The notes under the pieces: generated by a model | Database searches by the model: none | What the model was told of the DNA's origin: nothing | Seen by the model: only the letters and a program-made list of their open reading frames with translations | Program-made: the position numbers and the translations under genes | Assembly (NCBI RefSeq): GCF_026672375.1 | Contig: NZ_JAPPRA010000001.1 | Coordinates: forward strand, 2,604,001 to 2,668,000 | Length of the DNA stretch: 64,000 bases | Source: Caulobacter sp. SL161 | GTDB lineage: Bacteria; Pseudomonadota; Alphaproteobacteria; Caulobacterales; Caulobacteraceae | Reading direction: 5' to 3' | Shown: in pieces, positions 42,366 through 53,465 of the stretch | Numbering within the stretch: position 1 is the stretch's first letter | Layout of the letters: every line of letters begins with the position of its first letter

Positions 42366-42961
42366 CTATTGCGCCTTCTCGTCACCGGGGAGCGCATACT
42401 TGGCGCCTTCCCAGGGCGAGAGGAAATCGAACGCACGGAACTCGGTAATCTTCACAGGTTCATAGACGACGCGCTTGAGTTCATCGTCGTAGCGCACTTC
42501 CACATAGCCCGTCATCGGGAAGTCTTTCCGAAGCGGGTGACCGTGGAAGCCATAGTCGGTCAGGATTCGACGCAGGTCCGGGTGACCGTCGAAGAAAATG
42601 CCGTACATGTCGAACGCTTCGCGCTCGAACCAGTCCGCCACCGGGAACACCGGGGTGATGCTGGGAACAGGCGTGTCCTCGTCGGTCGAGACCTTGAGGC
42701 GGATCCGGTGGTTCTTCACCAACGACAGCAGATGATAGACCACGTCAAAACGCGCGGCGCGTTCGGGATAGTCGACGCCGGTAAGGTCGATCAACTGGTG
42801 GAAGCGGCAGGCCGCGTCGCCACGCAGGAAGGTCAGGGTGTCGATGACCGAAGCCGCGCGCGCGCGACGATGGTCAGCTCACCGAATGCGACAGAATGTC
42901 CCAGGACGCCCGGCGCACGGGCGACGATGTCCTGACCAAGCAGTTCCAGGGCTTCGCTCAT
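42366..42961 (-). pseudogene. nuoC: NADH-quinone oxidoreductase subunit C, frameshifted
   Basis: NuoC is the 30-kDa peripheral-arm subunit. The natural start is ATG 42961 ([18 protein letters not shown]), overlapping the nuoB stop as ATGA. After 35 codons the frame meets a (CG)6 run at 42855-42866 that is 2 bases out of register and reaches TGA at 42833-42835 (42 residues). Removing one CG restores a single 197-residue frame through [19 protein letters not shown] to the intact remainder, including the signature [20 protein letters not shown]. Total length 596 bases is not a multiple of three. Because complex I is normally essential in this genus, a sequencing error or a recent mutation is likely. 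Confidence 0.85.
42855..42866. repeat. CG dinucleotide run at the nuoC frameshift
   Basis: Six consecutive CG units. One unit fewer would keep nuoC in frame. Such a run is prone to slippage during replication or sequencing. Confidence 0.9.
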
Positions 42962-43539
42962 CGCTCGATCGTCCCCGTCCGGCGAATCTTCTTTTGCAGT
43001 TGCAACACGCCATAGACGAGCGCTTCGGCGGTCGGCGGGCAGCCCGGCACATAGATGTCGACCGGCACGACCCGGTCACAGCCGCGCACGACGCTGTAGC
43101 TGTAATAGTAGTAGCCGCCACCGTTGGCGCAGCTGCCCATCGAGATCACGTAACGCGGCTCGGGCATCTGGTCGTAGACCTTGCGCAGAGCCGGGGCCAT
43201 CTTGTTGGTCAGCGTGCCGGCGACGATCATCACGTCCGACTGACGCGGGCTGGCGCGCGGTGCGAAGCCATAGCGCTCGAGATCGTAGCGCGGCATCGAA
43301 GCCTGCATCATCTCGACGGCGCAGCAGGCCAGGCCGAACGTCATCCACATCAGCGAGCCGGTGCGGGCCCAGGTGATCAGGTCGTCGGCGGCGGCGGTGA
43401 TGAAGCCCTTGTCGGCCAGTTGCTGCGAAACGCCGTCAAAGAACGGGTCGTGCAGCTTCGGGTCATAGCCCTCGACCGTCGAGCGGCCGGCCGACAGCGC
43501 CGGAACCGGAGACGAATTGCCGGGAACGATCACTCCCAT
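42958..43539 (-). CDS. nuoB: NADH-quinone oxidoreductase subunit B
   Basis: NuoB carries cluster N2, the last iron-sulfur centre before quinone. The 193-residue protein has the adjacent Cys pair in [12 protein letters not shown], a third Cys in [13 protein letters not shown] and the fourth in [12 protein letters not shown] chose ATG 43539 ([10 protein letters not shown]), with GAAGG about 10 bases upstream; it overlaps the nuoA end by 10 bases. Length is normal. Confidence 0.97.
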   Translation of the reverse strand: MGVIVPGNSSPVPALSAGRSTVEGYDPKLHDPFFDGVSQQLADKGFITAAADDLITWARTGSLMWMTFGLACCAVEMMQASMPRYDLERYGFAPRASPRQSDVMIVAGTLTNKMAPALRKVYDQMPEPRYVISMGSCANGGGYYYYSYSVVRGCDRVVPVDIYVPGCPPTAEALVYGVLQLQKKIRRTGTIER

Positions 43540-43907
43540 TCGAGGGCGCCCTTCTTCCATTCATAGATGAAGCCGACGGTCAGGACGCCCAGGAAGGTCA
43601 TCATGGACCAGAAGGCGAACTGCGCCACGTCTTGCGGCAGCTTCATCAAGGTGACCGCCCAGGGGAACAGGAACGCGACTTCCAGGTCGAAGATGATGAA
43701 GAGGATCGACACCAGATAGAACCGGACGTCGAACTTCATGCGCGCGTCGTCGAAGGCGTTGAAGCCGCACTCATAGGCGGACAGCTTTTCCGGGTCCGGC
43801 GCCTTGGGCGCGAGCACCGCGGCGGCGAGCAGGAAGACGATACCGATGGCCGCCGCGATCCCGAGAAAGATCACGATCGGCAGGTACTGGAGGAGGAAGG
43901 CGGTCAT
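43530..43907 (-). CDS. nuoA: NADH-quinone oxidoreductase subunit A
   Basis: NuoA is a three-helix membrane subunit and the first gene of the operon. The 125-residue protein has the signature [25 protein letters not shown], including the conserved Cys of the loop, and membrane segments at about 10-32, 64-84 and 96-115. The operon promoter should lie upstream in the 200 bases before the tRNA-Asp genes. Confidence 0.97.
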   Translation of the reverse strand: MTAFLLQYLPIVIFLGIAAAIGIVFLLAAAVLAPKAPDPEKLSAYECGFNAFDDARMKFDVRFYLVSILFIIFDLEVAFLFPWAVTLMKLPQDVAQFAFWSMMTFLGVLTVGFIYEWKKGALEWE

Positions 43908-44027
43908 GACAGCCCTTGGCTTGAATCGAGCGGGTTGTAGCCCACTGTCGCGAGCGCTTCAAACACCCGGCGCACATTGAGAAACGTTCGCAACGAGAGA
44001 CGATTTGTCGGTTCTTCGAGATGGCCG

Positions 44028-44056
44028 TTGACACGAGTCTTCACCCGACATATCAG
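44028..44056 (+). promoter_or_regulatory. tRNA-Asp promoter
   Basis: TTGACA (44028-44033) is spaced 17 bases from TATCAG (44051-44056), close to the housekeeping consensus. A GC-rich stretch follows, as expected for a stable-RNA promoter, and the first tRNA begins 50 bases downstream. Confidence 0.7.
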
Positions 44057-44106
44057 ACGCGCCTCGCCGATTGGCGGGTCGCACTTTCGCCTCGGCGAAG
44101 GGGTAT

Positions 44107-44183
<77 letters not shown>

Positions 44184-44247
44184 CCCTTTCAGAGGCGATA
44201 CGCTTCCCTCCTCGGTCACGGACGACCGTCGCGCCCTGGCGCACGAC

Positions 44248-44324
<77 letters not shown>

Positions 44325-44400
44325 CCGTCCATCTCCCTGGAAATCATGACGTTACACAGCGGAAGCTTGTGTCTGTGGCTGCATGCGCCATCTAGCGGAC

Positions 44401-45396
44401 ATGACCAACGCCGCTCTTCCACCCATTTCGGTTCTTGACCTTGCGCCCGTTCCGCAAGGTTCCAGTGTCGGGCAGGCGCTGAGAAACAGCATCGATCTGG
44501 CGCAACATGCTGAAACGCTCGGGTTTCACCGCTACTGGCTCGCCGAGCACCACAACATGCCGGGAATCGCCAGTGCGGCGACGGCCGTGGTCATCGGCCA
44601 GGTGGCGGCCGCGACGAAGACGATTCGGGTCGGCTCGGGCGGCGTCATGCTGCCAAACCATGCACCGCTGATGGTGGCCGAGCAGTTTGGCACCCTGAAC
44701 GCGCTCTATCCTGGACGCATTGATCTGGGCCTGGGCCGCGCGCCAGGTACGGATCAAGCGACGATGCGCGCCCTTCGACGCTATGCCGGCGCGGTCGATT
44801 CGTTCGCTCAGGACGTTGTCGAGCTGCAGCACTGGTTCAAGCCGGCGAGCGCGGATCAGAGCGTGCGCGCCGTCCCAGGCGAGAGCCAGGACGTTCCCAT
44901 CTGGATTCTGGGCTCCTCGACCTGGGGCGCGCAGCTGGCGGCGGCGCTGGGCCTGCCCTACGCATTCGCCGCGCACTTTGCGCCGGACGCCCTGATCGAG
45001 GCCCTGGCGCTGTATCGACGCCACTTCAAGCCGTCGGAAAGCCTGGACCGCCCCTACGCCATGGTCTGCATCGGCGTTTGCGCCGCCGACACCGACGAGG
45101 AGGCTAAGCGGCTGTCGACCTCGACTCAGCAGCAGTTCCTGGCCTTGCGGCGTGGGCGTCCGGGCCTTCTGCCGCCGCCGGTGGACGATATTCGCGAGCA
45201 CGCCTCGCCGGGCGAGCTGGCGGGGTTGGATCACACGCTGCAGTACGCCGCAATCGGCTCGCCTGAGACGGTGAGGCGCAAGATCGACCGCGTGCTCGAA
45301 CTGACAGGCGCGGACGAACTGATGGCCGCCGCCCAGATCCATGATCACACGGCGCGCAGGCGCAGCTATGAGATCCTGGCGTCCTTGCGCGCCTAG
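44401..45396 (+). CDS. LLM-class (luciferase-like) FMN-dependent oxidoreductase
   Basis: The 331-residue protein belongs to the bacterial-luciferase-like fold that uses reduced FMN. It starts with [12 protein letters not shown], then [18 protein letters not shown], which holds the conserved His pair. It continues with [16 protein letters not shown] and [11 protein letters not shown], matching the MsnO8 subgroup. Substrate unknown. I prefer ATG 44401 (MTNAALPP). Its stop codon overlaps the stop of the convergent glycosyltransferase gene in the palindrome CTAG. Confidence 0.88.
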   Translation: MTNAALPPISVLDLAPVPQGSSVGQALRNSIDLAQHAETLGFHRYWLAEHHNMPGIASAATAVVIGQVAAATKTIRVGSGGVMLPNHAPLMVAEQFGTLNALYPGRIDLGLGRAPGTDQATMRALRRYAGAVDSFAQDVVELQHWFKPASADQSVRAVPGESQDVPIWILGSSTWGAQLAAALGLPYAFAAHFAPDALIEALALYRRHFKPSESLDRPYAMVCIGVCAADTDEEAKRLSTSTQQQFLALRRGRPGLLPPPVDDIREHASPGELAGLDHTLQYAAIGSPETVRRKIDRVLELTGADELMAAAQIHDHTARRRSYEILASLRA

Positions 45397-46610
45397 TGGG
45401 CCGCGTGGGCCGCGTGGGCCGAGGCGCTACTGAAGGCGGGTCGCCCCGTGAGCCGATCGTAGATCAGGCAAAGCTCGGTAAAGACGGCATCCCAGCAATG
45501 CCGTTCAACCGCGCGGCGTCGCGCCGCCTCGCCCACGACCGTCACGTCACGCTCGAACAGGGCCTCGATGGCGTCGGCGAACGCTGCCGCCTCCGAGGCC
45601 AGCGCCAGCTGGCCGACCTCCGCATCCACCGACTCGGCGACTCCGCCGGCGGACACGCCCACGACCGGTAAGCCGCAGGCCATGGCTTCCAGCACGATCA
45701 AGCCGAAAGGTTCGTTGTCATTGCCGTGAACAAACGCGTCACAACTGGCGAGGATGGACGCCAGTTCGACGGGATCGCGGACATAGTCGATGCAGAGCGT
45801 CCGGTCGCTGACCGGAGCGCCGCCTCCCGCCCCGACAAACAGGAGCTTGTAGGGGTCACCCAACCGTTCGACGGCGGCGACCAGCACATCGAGCCTCTTT
45901 TCCCTGGCGGGGCGGCCGGCAAAAACCAGAAGCCGATCCTTGGGCGAAAGGCCCAGCCGCCGCCTCAACCCGTCTCGATCCCCGCGCTCGGGATGGAAGA
46001 TGCCCGTATCCACGCCGAGCGGCAGCCCGATCGCGTCGCGGACGCCTGCCTCGATCAGCCTTCCAGCGATGAAACGGCTGGGGGCCACGGCTTGATCGAA
46101 TTGACGATAGATCGCCGCCCAACGCTTCTGTACGGGCTTTTCCGCCCAATCGCCGATATGCAGCGCGGCGAGCTTTCCAAGGTCGGTATGACAGAACCCG
46201 ACCACCGGCACACCCAGCGCGTCGCCAGCGCGCAGCGCCGCGAGGCCTGGCGTGTAGGGATCCCCCGCCTCGATGAGGTCGGGCTGTTGGCGGATCAGAC
46301 GCTCCATCCATGTCTGCTTCACGACCGGCCAGCGGTAGCCCGCTCCAAACGGCAACGGCGCCGCGTAGATGGACACCTGCCCGCGTCCGTCATGAAAATC
46401 GCGCGCGCCAGGGACGACCAGGGTATGGCGAACATCGGGACGGTGTGAGGCCAGCCACGCGCGCTTCGAGGACAGGTAGCGGCGCACACCGCCGCTGCGG
46501 GGCGCATAAAGCATGGTGGTATCGACAAGACGGACCGGTTCGCCGCCGGCCGATTGGGTCTCAGGCTGGAGACCAGGGCCAAGACTCTGGGCGGGTCTCG
46601 TGTCCGTCAC
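45393..46610 (-). CDS. GT4-family glycosyltransferase
   Basis: The 405-residue protein has the two-domain GT-B fold. The N-terminal acceptor domain includes [18 protein letters not shown], and the C-terminal donor domain has [18 protein letters not shown] and the GT4 signature [23 protein letters not shown] with its EX7E Glu pair. The sugar and acceptor are unknown; the role could be in surface polysaccharide or glycolipid. The C terminus is a His-Ala repeat, AHAAHAAH, from a DNA tandem repeat. It stands alone, convergent with the LLM gene. Confidence 0.85.
   Translation of the reverse strand: MTDTRPAQSLGPGLQPETQSAGGEPVRLVDTTMLYAPRSGGVRRYLSSKRAWLASHRPDVRHTLVVPGARDFHDGRGQVSIYAAPLPFGAGYRWPVVKQTWMERLIRQQPDLIEAGDPYTPGLAALRAGDALGVPVVGFCHTDLGKLAALHIGDWAEKPVQKRWAAIYRQFDQAVAPSRFIAGRLIEAGVRDAIGLPLGVDTGIFHPERGDRDGLRRRLGLSPKDRLLVFAGRPAREKRLDVLVAAVERLGDPYKLLFVGAGGGAPVSDRTLCIDYVRDPVELASILASCDAFVHGNDNEPFGLIVLEAMACGLPVVGVSAGGVAESVDAEVGQLALASEAAAFADAIEALFERDVTVVGEAARRRAVERHCWDAVFTELCLIYDRLTGRPAFSSASAHAAHAAH
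45396..45421. repeat. 9-base tandem repeat at the end of the glycosyltransferase gene
   Basis: About 2.9 copies of GTGGGCCGC. It encodes the His-Ala-Ala repeat at the protein C terminus on the minus strand. Confidence 0.85.
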
Positions 46611-46913
46611 GCCGAATCCTCATCGCTACTTTGGCCGCCTATTCGGCGCCAGATCGATAAAGCTTTTGCGACAGCTACGGTTCCTCGCCGCCACCAGAAG
46701 ACTTTGGACGGACACCTCGACGCTTCAAGACTTCCCGCAGCAACACTTCGACCGAGGCGCTCACGCCTCGAAATTCGGAACACGCCAAGCGTTCGACGGC
46801 GGACAGAACCTCAGGGCGCTCAACACGTTTCCGACCATGTCCACAGCGCCCGCGACACCCGCAACCGGCGATGCGGTCTGACCGCGCGAAACATCCGCTA
46901 TCGATAAGGAGAA
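46611..46913. other. 303-base region between the glycosyltransferase and tRNA-Val
   Basis: I see no gene, terminator or repeat of note here. It probably holds the glycosyltransferase promoter. The tRNA-Val transcript ends at its left side; no clear terminator stem was seen. Confidence 0.4.
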
Positions 46914-46988
46914 TGGTGGGCAGTGAGGGGATCGAACCCCCGACCCTCTCGGTGTAAACGAGACGCTCTACCGCTGAGCTAACTGCCC
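46914..46988 (-). tRNA. tRNA-Val (TAC)
   Basis: A 75-base cloverleaf: acceptor GGGCAGT pairs with ACTGCCC, D-arm AGCTCAGCGGTAGAGC, anticodon stem TCTCG/CGAGA with loop TTTACAC (anticodon TAC), T-arm GGGTTCGATCCCC, encoded CCA. Confidence 0.97.
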
Positions 46989-47001
46989 TGTTGGGTGGGC
47001 G

Positions 47002-47029
47002 CTTCTATCCGCCCTCGCCTTCCGCGCAA
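47002..47029 (-). promoter_or_regulatory. candidate tRNA-Val promoter
   Basis: On the minus strand TTGCGC (47024-47029) lies 16 bases before TAGAAG (47002-47007), and the tRNA starts 14 bases later. Match is moderate. Confidence 0.4.
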
Positions 47030-47094
47030 AGCGGAAAACGAAAAGCGGGACGTCGAGCTCCGACGCCCCACCCTCGACACGATCGATATGCCGC

Positions 47095-47373
47095 CTAGCT
47101 GTTGAGCGAAGACTTCAGACCTTCGCCGACCTGGAAGCGGGCCGTCTTGGACGCGGGACGGTTGACGGTCTCACCGGTACGGGGATTACGCGCGGTTCCA
47201 GCCGCGCGGGTCACAGCCTTGAAAGTGCCAAAGCCGACAAGACGCACGTCTTGGCCCGATTTCAGCGAGTCCGTAACCGCTTCGATAAAGGCTTCCAGCG
47301 CGTCCTTGGCCTGGTTCTTGTTGATGCCCGCCTTCTCGGCGATCGCCGTAACGAGCTCGGCTTTTGTGGTCAT
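47095..47373 (-). CDS. hup: HU-family DNA-binding protein
   Basis: HU bends and compacts DNA as a dimer in the nucleoid. The 92-residue protein starts MTTKAELVTAIAEKAGINKNQ. It has the core VRLVGFGTFKAVTRAAGTAR and the DNA-contacting arm NPRTGETVNRPASKTARF, with the conserved Pro that kinks DNA. Length is standard. It has its own strong promoter just upstream (47434-47461), in the gap to lon, the usual lon-hup order. Confidence 0.97.
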   Translation of the reverse strand: MTTKAELVTAIAEKAGINKNQAKDALEAFIEAVTDSLKSGQDVRLVGFGTFKAVTRAAGTARNPRTGETVNRPASKTARFQVGEGLKSSLNS

Positions 47374-47433
47374 GTTTCTCTCCCAGCCTGAGCGGCGACG
47401 CTTTCATCGCTGACGACGCTGCGCTCGAAGAGG

Positions 47434-47461
47434 ATTATGGCGGTTGAAAAAGCCCCGTCAA
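47434..47461 (-). promoter_or_regulatory. hup promoter
   Basis: On the minus strand TTGACG (47456-47461) is spaced 16 bases from CATAAT (47434-47439). It lies 60 bases before the hup start codon. Confidence 0.6.
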
Positions 47462-47467
47462 ACGCGA

Positions 47468-47492
47468 GCGGCGCGGGAAACTCCCGCGCCGC
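47468..47492 (-). terminator. lon terminator
   Basis: A perfect 11-bp stem (47468-47478 with 47482-47492, 3-base loop) lies 24 bases after the lon stop. A T-run follows only about 16 bases later, so termination may be incomplete and could read into hup. Confidence 0.6.
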
Positions 47493-47516
47493 CTAAGTTA
47501 CCGTCGATAAGTTATC

Positions 47517-49916
<2,400 letters not shown>

Positions 49917-50034
49917 GTTCTCAATACTCCCGGCCGAGGCCCTGAAAGGCGCCTAGCCATGCGGGCCGCCGTAACACCAGACGATGCGCCTGAGTCGATC
50001 AGCCCGTCCGCCCGGGACTGGGCGAATGGTCGTT

Positions 50035-50066
50035 ATTTATGTGGACGTTTTACAACACGGTTCAAG
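50035..50066 (-). promoter_or_regulatory. candidate sigma-32 heat-shock promoter of lon
   Basis: On the minus strand CTTGAA (50061-50066) is spaced 16 bases from CCACATAAAT (50035-50044), resembling the heat-shock pattern CTTGAA and CCCCATNTA. It lies about 120 bases before the lon start. The spacing is at the long end. Confidence 0.4.
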
Positions 50067-50256
50067 CGCGCTCGCCCAACAGCGGCGACTGGTCGCGCGA
50101 CACCGGTCAAGTTGAGCGCCCTATGCCTATTTTGCGGCAAAACGCAGAAGAAAAGACCTCACATATCCCTGCAGGTGGCGCATGCGTGGCGTTCACGCCT
50201 CGCCCAGCCTGTGCGACGAGGCGTCGAAAGCACGCGCTCGAGGCCAGTTATCCACG

Positions 50257-50287
50257 AAAAAGGCGCGCCATCCGATGATGGCGCGCC
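50257..50287 (-). terminator. clpX terminator
   Basis: A perfect 11-bp stem (50262-50272 with 50277-50287, CGAT loop) is followed on the minus strand by TTTTT. It lies 24 bases after the clpX stop. Confidence 0.88.
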
Positions 50288-50310
50288 CTGATCGCTGCAG
50301 GAGGCTTCGG

Positions 50311-51573
50311 TTAGGCCGAGGCCGCCCCACCCTTCTTCTCGGCATAGATCAGCAGCGGCTGAGCCCGGCCTTCGACGACCTCGGCGTTGACCACCACTTC
50401 CTCGACGCCCTCGTAGGTCGGCAGTTCAAACATGGTCTCCAGCAGGATGCCTTCCATGATCGAGCGCAGGCCGCGCGCGCCGGTCTTGCGCGCGATGGCC
50501 TTCTTGGCCACCTGATGCAGAGCGTCTTCGGTGAAGGTCAGGCCGATGTTCTCCATCTCGAACAGGCGCTGATACTGCTTGACGAAGGCGTTCTTCGGCT
50601 CGGTCAGGATCTTGACCAGGGCGGCCTCGTCCAGATCCTCCAGCGTGGCGACCACCGGCAGACGGCCGATGAACTCCGGGATCAGGCCGAAGCGCTGCAG
50701 GTCGTCGGGCTCGACGTTCCGCAGAATCTCGCCCGTCCGGCGCTCTTCGGGATCGGTCACCTTGGCGCCGAAGCCGATCGACTTGGCCGCACCGCGCGCC
50801 GAGATGATCTTCTCCAGGCCGGCGAAGGCGCCCCCACAGATGAACAGGATGTTCGTGGTGTCGACTTGCAGGAACTCCTGCTGAGGATGCTTGCGCCCGC
50901 CCTGCGGCGGCACGGAGGCGACCGTGCCTTCCATGATCTTCAGCAGAGCCTGCTGCACGCCCTCGCCCGACACGTCGCGGGTGATCGACGGGTTGTCGGA
51001 CTTGCGGCTGATCTTGTCGATTTCGTCGATGTAGACGATGCCGCGCTGGGCGCGCTCGACATTGTAGTCGGCGGCCTGCAGCAGCTTCAGCACGATGTTC
51101 TCGACGTCTTCACCGACGTAACCGGCTTCGGTCAGCGTCGTGGCGTCCGCCATCGTGAACGGAACGTCGATGATTCGGGCCAGCGTCTGCGCCAGCAGGG
51201 TCTTACCCGTACCGGTCGGACCGACCAGCAGGATGTTCGACTTGGCCAGTTCGACGTCGTTATTCTTCGAAGCGTGGTTCAGCCGCTTGTAGTGATTGTG
51301 CACCGCGACCGCGAGGACCTTCTTGGCGTGACCTTGACCGATCACGTAATCATCCAGGACTTCGCAGATTTCGCGCGGCGTCGGGACGCCGTCCTTAGAC
51401 TTCACGAAGGCGATCTTGTGCTCTTCGCGGATGATGTCCATGCAGAGCTCGACGCATTCATCGCAAATGAACACCGTCGGTCCCGCGATGAGCTTGCGCA
51501 CCTCATGTTGGCTCTTTCCGCAGAAAGAGCAGTACAGAGTGCTTTTCGTGTCGCCGCTCGCGGCTTTCGTCAT
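50311..51573 (-). CDS. clpX: ATP-dependent Clp protease ATP-binding subunit ClpX
   Basis: ClpX unfolds substrates and feeds them to ClpP; in Caulobacter ClpXP destroys CtrA at the G1-S transition (established). The 420-residue protein has the N-terminal C4 zinc domain ([20 protein letters not shown]), Walker [17 protein letters not shown] near residue 118 and the [22 protein letters not shown] core. The ClpP-docking loop is of the IGF type (SIGFGAKV), and sensor motifs [11 protein letters not shown] are present. Gene complete, with its own terminator. Confidence 0.98.
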   Translation of the reverse strand: MTKAASGDTKSTLYCSFCGKSQHEVRKLIAGPTVFICDECVELCMDIIREEHKIAFVKSKDGVPTPREICEVLDDYVIGQGHAKKVLAVAVHNHYKRLNHASKNNDVELAKSNILLVGPTGTGKTLLAQTLARIIDVPFTMADATTLTEAGYVGEDVENIVLKLLQAADYNVERAQRGIVYIDEIDKISRKSDNPSITRDVSGEGVQQALLKIMEGTVASVPPQGGRKHPQQEFLQVDTTNILFICGGAFAGLEKIISARGAAKSIGFGAKVTDPEERRTGEILRNVEPDDLQRFGLIPEFIGRLPVVATLEDLDEAALVKILTEPKNAFVKQYQRLFEMENIGLTFTEDALHQVAKKAIARKTGARGLRSIMEGILLETMFELPTYEGVEEVVVNAEVVEGRAQPLLIYAEKKGGAASA

Positions 51574-51908
51574 GATCGCTTCTCACACTATGGCGACTAC
51601 GGCTTACGCCGAGACGCCCCTTCCGAGCGCATACGCCGCCACCGAAGCAAGCAGAATACACGCCGGGAGTTGTCTAATCCTTGACATTCCCCGATCCGGG
51701 CCAGGTTCACAAGCCTCGCCGGATCCTTTCGGCCGTGAAACGCGTGAACCCGTCTGATCGTGTCATGGGCTCCTCACTAAATTGGGCGATTGGCCCCCTC
51801 GTGCAAGCACCGTGCGCCTAGGCTCTTACGGCTCTGAGCGGATAGCCTTATTACCAAACGAGGATTCGTGAGGAACCAGGCGCGTTGGACGTGCTTGAAT
51901 GGAAGTAG
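51574..51908. other. 335-base divergent region between clpX and cicA
   Basis: Should hold the promoters of clpX (minus) and cicA (plus). I see AT-rich patches around 51650-51690 and 51850-51860 but no promoter I can defend and no gene. Confidence 0.4.
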
Positions 51909-52577
51909 ATGGCTAAGCGTTCTTGGATGGCTAAGGGATTGAGCGCCTCGCGCCCGATGACCGGCGAAATGGGGCATGAGCCGTTGCTTGTGGCCTTCGA
52001 TTTCGACGGCACCCTGACCGTGAAGGACAGCTTCAATGCTTTCCTGAAGTGGCGCGCGGGCCCACGGTGGTCCCTTGGCGTGCTGCGCCTGACGCCGGCG
52101 CTCATCGCCTATGTGTTCGATCGCAATCGCGGAAAGCTCAAGGCCGCCGCGGTGCGCCAGTTCCTCAAGGGCGCGACCGTCGCGCAGATCGAGAACGACG
52201 CTCGCGCCTTCGCCGAGGCGTTCGCCCCGTCGCTGCTGCGCCCTGACGCAGTGGCGGTCTGGCGCGGATGGCGGGCCAAGGGCGCGAAGATGGTGATCGT
52301 GACCGCATCTCCCGACCTCATCGTAGCGCCCTTTGCGCGCGGACTCGGCGCCGACCTGCTGATCGGCACGCGCCTGCGATGCTCGGACGACGGACGCATC
52401 CTGGGCGGCCTCGACGGGAACAACTGCCGGGCGAAAGAGAAGGTCATCCGCCTGCGCGAGGTCTTCGGGCCCGACGTTCGCCTTACGGCCGCCTATGGCG
52501 ACACCTCCGGCGACACCGAGATGCTCGCGATCGCCGATGAGAAGGGTTACCGGATTTTCCGGGGCAAGCCAGCCTAA
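51909..52577 (+). CDS. cicA: HAD-IB phosphatase-like protein CicA
   Basis: The 222-residue protein has motif I LLVAFDFDGTLTVKDSF with both catalytic Asp (31 and 33), motif II VTASPDLIVAPFA, a Lys-containing segment (NCRAKEKVIRL) and motif IV YGDTSGDTEML. It therefore has a complete HAD-IB active site. In C. crescentus the gene between clpX and clpP is cicA, a phosphotransferase-superfamily gene whose dosage affects growth and cell shape (Fuchs et al. 2001, from memory). Position and family match. The physiological substrate is not known. ATG 51909 gives an N-terminal extension of about 25 residues; ATG 51957 or 51969 may be used instead. Confidence 0.82.
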   Translation: MAKRSWMAKGLSASRPMTGEMGHEPLLVAFDFDGTLTVKDSFNAFLKWRAGPRWSLGVLRLTPALIAYVFDRNRGKLKAAAVRQFLKGATVAQIENDARAFAEAFAPSLLRPDAVAVWRGWRAKGAKMVIVTASPDLIVAPFARGLGADLLIGTRLRCSDDGRILGGLDGNNCRAKEKVIRLREVFGPDVRLTAAYGDTSGDTEMLAIADEKGYRIFRGKPA

Positions 52578-52603
52578 CCGGTCCACCTCGCGATCAACGC
52601 AAC

Positions 52604-52636
52604 AAAAAAGCCGCCAACCTCCTGGTTGGCGGCTTT
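52604..52636. terminator. bidirectional terminator of cicA and clpP
   Basis: GCCGCCAACC/GGTTGGCGGC (52610-52619 with 52624-52633, extended by A-T pairs on both sides) carries AAAAAA before and TTT after, so it can end both convergent transcripts. Confidence 0.85.
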
Positions 52637-52655
52637 GTCGTTGAAGCGCTGAGGC

Positions 52656-53285
52656 CTATTCAGCGCCGGCTTCAGCCGCGTCGCGGCTGTCGTAGACGTG
52701 GTCGACCAGGCCCCAGGCCTTGGCCTCGTCGGCGCTCATGAAGTGGTCGCGGTCCAGGGTGCGCTCGACCTCTTCATAGGTGCGGCCGCAGTGCTTGACG
52801 TAGATCTCGTTGAGGCGGCGCTTGGTCTTGATGATGTCCTCGGCGTGACGCTCGATATCCGAAGCCTGACCCCGGAAGCCGCCCGACGGCTGGTGCACCA
52901 TGATCCGCGCGTTCGGCAACGAAATACGCTGACCAGCGGCGCCGGCGGCCAGCAGCAGCGAACCCATCGAGGCGGCCATGCCCATGCACACCGTCGAAAC
53001 AGGGCTCTTGATGTACTGCATGGTGTCATAGATCGCGAGACCAGCCGTCACCACGCCGCCCGGCGAGTTGATGTACATGGCGATTTCCTTCTTCGGGTTC
53101 TCGGACTCGAGGAAGAGCAGCTGAGCACAGATCAGGCTGGCCATGCCGTCCTCGACCGGACCGGTCAGGAAGATGATCCGTTCCTTCAACAGGCGCGAGA
53201 AGATGTCGAAAGCGCGCTCACCGCGGCTGGTCTGCTCGACCACCATCGGCACCAGGTTCATCGCCGTCGAAACCGGATCGTACAT
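52656..53285 (-). CDS. clpP: ATP-dependent Clp protease proteolytic subunit ClpP
   Basis: ClpP forms the two-ring serine protease chamber used with ClpX and ClpA. The protein has the N-terminal [20 protein letters not shown], the catalytic Ser in [16 protein letters not shown], the catalytic His in [13 protein letters not shown] and the Asp later in [13 protein letters not shown]. Length is 209 residues from ATG 53285 ([11 protein letters not shown]). ATG 53288 directly before it, with AAGGG 8 bases upstream, is an equal alternative. Confidence 0.97.
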   Translation of the reverse strand: MYDPVSTAMNLVPMVVEQTSRGERAFDIFSRLLKERIIFLTGPVEDGMASLICAQLLFLESENPKKEIAMYINSPGGVVTAGLAIYDTMQYIKSPVSTVCMGMAASMGSLLLAAGAAGQRISLPNARIMVHQPSGGFRGQASDIERHAEDIIKTKRRLNEIYVKHCGRTYEEVERTLDRDHFMSADEAKAWGLVDHVYDSRDAAEAGAE

Positions 53286-53356
53286 CATGGGGATCACCCT
53301 TTTTGTGTGTGCTGCCGACGCGGAAACGAATCAGTCTCCGCGCGGCGTCGCTCACG

Positions 53357-53385
53357 CATATCGCGTTCCCCTTAACAGGTTGCAA
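53357..53385 (-). promoter_or_regulatory. candidate clpP promoter
   Basis: On the minus strand TTGCAA (53380-53385) is spaced 17 bases from GATATG (53357-53362), about 70 bases before the clpP start and after the tig terminator. Confidence 0.5.
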
Positions 53386-53410
53386 GGAGCGCGCGACGCG
53401 GCCTGAAACG

Positions 53411-53440
53411 AAAAAGGCGCGGCCCTCGCGAGCCGCGCCT
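53411..53440 (-). terminator. trigger factor gene terminator
   Basis: AGGCGCGGC/GCCGCGCCT stem (53415-53423 with 53432-53440) is followed on the minus strand by TTTTT, 25 bases after the tig stop. Confidence 0.85.
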
Positions 53441-53465
53441 CGTTCAATTCCAGCCTGGCGAAGCC

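Larger units (their letters stand above)
49917..50310. other. 394-base region between lon and clpX
   Basis: Contains the candidate lon heat-shock promoter (50035-50066) and, at the right end, the clpX terminator (50257-50287). Between them I see no gene. Confidence 0.6.

Noticed and set aside
42366..42794. nuoC as a shorter complete gene starting at TTG 42794
   Set aside because: It would lack the conserved N-terminal third, which is present in another frame just upstream; a frameshift explains the sequence better.
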